The translations under genes and the position numbers were made by a program. The notes beneath the pieces are model-generated. The model worked only from the letters and a program-made list of their open reading frames with translations, ran no database searches and was not told where the DNA came from. A DNA stretch of 64,000 bases from Aureococcus anophagefferens (Eukaryota > Sar > Pelagophyceae > Pelagomonadales > Pelagomonadaceae), in contig NW_008705566.1 of assembly GCF_000186865.1 (NCBI RefSeq), positions 2,691,914 through 2,755,913 of the forward strand, read 5' to 3'. Below, one piece after another: positions 63,197-64,000 of the stretch. Within the stretch, counting starts at the first letter, position 1; each line of letters opens with the position of its first letter.

Positions 63197-64000
63197 ATGG
63201 GCGCCAGCGCGAGCGTTAGCGATGTACAAGCCATGTACAGCACCGTCGAGCGGGCCGTGCCGCGGACGGCTGCAGGCGACCGCGACGTGAAGAATTGCGA
63301 TCGAGATGGACTCAAGGACGCCATCTCCCACGCGCAGCGGGACGTCAAAGCGTTGTACGATGCGGCGTGGGCCGCCTGCGCTGAGGCGGCGGATGACCTG
63401 CTCCGGGAGACCGCGGCGCTCCAGGCGGAATTCCCGGGCGAGAAGCCGCCGCGGTGCGCGCTCCCGCGGGAAGCGACCGTCGAGGCGCTCGTCGCGATGG
63501 CCAGCGAGCGCGCCGAGGCGATGCACGCGGCGCTCGAGCAGCCTGTCAAGGAGTCCGGCGGCGCCTACTTCCAGGGCCCGCGCAAGGGGACGCCGCGCAT
63601 CACGGAGAAGGCCGAGGCGGACTACGACGGCGACGTCGCGCGAGTCGTCGACGTCGAGCGCGCGACGGGCGTCTACGGCACCGCGAACGACTTCAACGCG
63701 GCGATCTCGAAGCTGCGCGCGGCGGCGCGCGGCGAGGAGCTGAGAATTCTACGGTGCAAGGACAATCTGCGGGGCGGGACGTCGGGCTACCGCGACGTCA
63801 AGCTCAACGTGGACGTGGACGGCTTCGTCGGCGAGCTGCAGCTCACGTTCCAGAGCATCAAGGAGATCAAGGACTCGGGCGCGCATCAGGTGTACGAAGT
63901 CCATCGGGTCCTCGCGGCGAGCGGCGACGACGACGCGCGAGCCCAGCGGTGGTATAATACCGACGTGAGTGAAGGTGGTGTCTCTGTCAGGCGTCGTCTA
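63197..64000 (+). CDS. RelA/SpoT-like nucleotidyltransferase domain protein, 3'-truncated
   Basis: The frame is open from ATG 63197 to the window end (268 codons). The start MGASASVSD fits N-myristoylation. A helical region (DGLKDAISHAQRDVKALY) leads to ITEKAEADYDGDVARVVDVE, then RCKDNLRGGTSGYRDVKL and FVGELQLTFQSIKE with AHQVYEVHR. The order acidic/Arg motif, then lysine-rich turn with G-Y-R, then E-x-Q strand, then H-x-(V/L)-Y resembles RelA/SpoT synthetase-type domains, including small eukaryotic relatives. Activity as a (p)ppGpp synthetase is not established. A strong donor-like gtgagt at 63964 may end the exon, so the last 12 codons could be intronic. Domain assignment is moderate. Confidence 0.6.
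   Translation, partial: MGASASVSDVQAMYSTVERAVPRTAAGDRDVKNCDRDGLKDAISHAQRDVKALYDAAWAACAEAADDLLRETAALQAEFPGEKPPRCALPREATVEALVAMASERAEAMHAALEQPVKESGGAYFQGPRKGTPRITEKAEADYDGDVARVVDVERATGVYGTANDFNAAISKLRAAARGEELRILRCKDNLRGGTSGYRDVKLNVDVDGFVGELQLTFQSIKEIKDSGAHQVYEVHRVLAASGDDDARAQRWYNTDVSEGGVSVRRRL

Overview
This is a piece of a very GC-rich, gene-dense nuclear genome from a microbial eukaryote, most likely a stramenopile alga and best matched by a pelagophyte of the Aureococcus type. The evidence is: coding sequence with almost exclusively G or C in third positions; mostly single-exon genes separated by tens to a few hundred bases; wholly eukaryotic gene content (ESCRT-III, SMN, PET117, CFAP206, BET bromodomain, Sfi1-like, box C/D snoRNP factor); large secreted proteins with PT-rich linkers; and introns that look like introner elements, a type reported for Aureococcus anophagefferens and Micromonas. 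The species is an inference. Two 50-base N runs mark assembly gaps.

Layout. 0-8.6 kb: a truncated giant extracellular repeat protein, VPS24/CHMP3, a coiled-coil orphan, a zinc-ribbon gene overlapping a DusA-type tRNA dihydrouridine synthase by ATGA, and a TenA-fold-like secreted protein. 8.8-16 kb: CREG-like protein, MFS transporter, secreted orphan, SCP2-domain membrane protein, Cys-rich secreted protein. 16-24.4 kb: PP2C-SAM phosphatase, BET-type bromodomain-NET protein, mitochondrial carrier, membrane orphan, UFD1-UBX-UBA fusion, ZIP transporter, and a PET117/SMN pair sharing TGATG. 24.5-38.6 kb: CFAP206, two MYND-RING-Sel1 paralogs, PRPP synthetase, Sfi1-like repeat protein, an EEF1AKMT4-like methyltransferase, a short-chain dehydrogenase, a TTL-like ligase and a second carrier with two introners. 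38.7-50.5 kb: a secreted LPMO-GH5 fusion, a three-exon membrane protein, BCD1/ZNHIT6, an aspartyl hydroxylase, an ankyrin gene broken by one TAG, TRM13 and a YWTD/PT-repeat protein. 51-64 kb: a five-exon RS-rich protein, an ABC half-transporter with two near-identical introners, an EF-hand protein, a KOW-like protein, a WD40 protein, a disordered protein, a glycosyltransferase-like protein, and a truncated RelA/SpoT-like gene running off the end.

No pathway cluster is evident; neighbours are functionally unrelated, as usual in a nuclear genome. What ties the window together is its compact architecture: divergent starts 68-250 bp apart, convergent stops 4-16 bp apart, same-strand genes that touch or overlap, gene 3' ends amplified as short tandem repeats, and two intron classes. 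The first class is short GT-AG introns of about 54-62 nt. The second is longer GC-AG introns whose 5' splice site lies in an 8-bp target-site duplication. Gene models with introns were joined by eye from frame, conserved protein motifs and splice dinucleotides; no transcript evidence was available.
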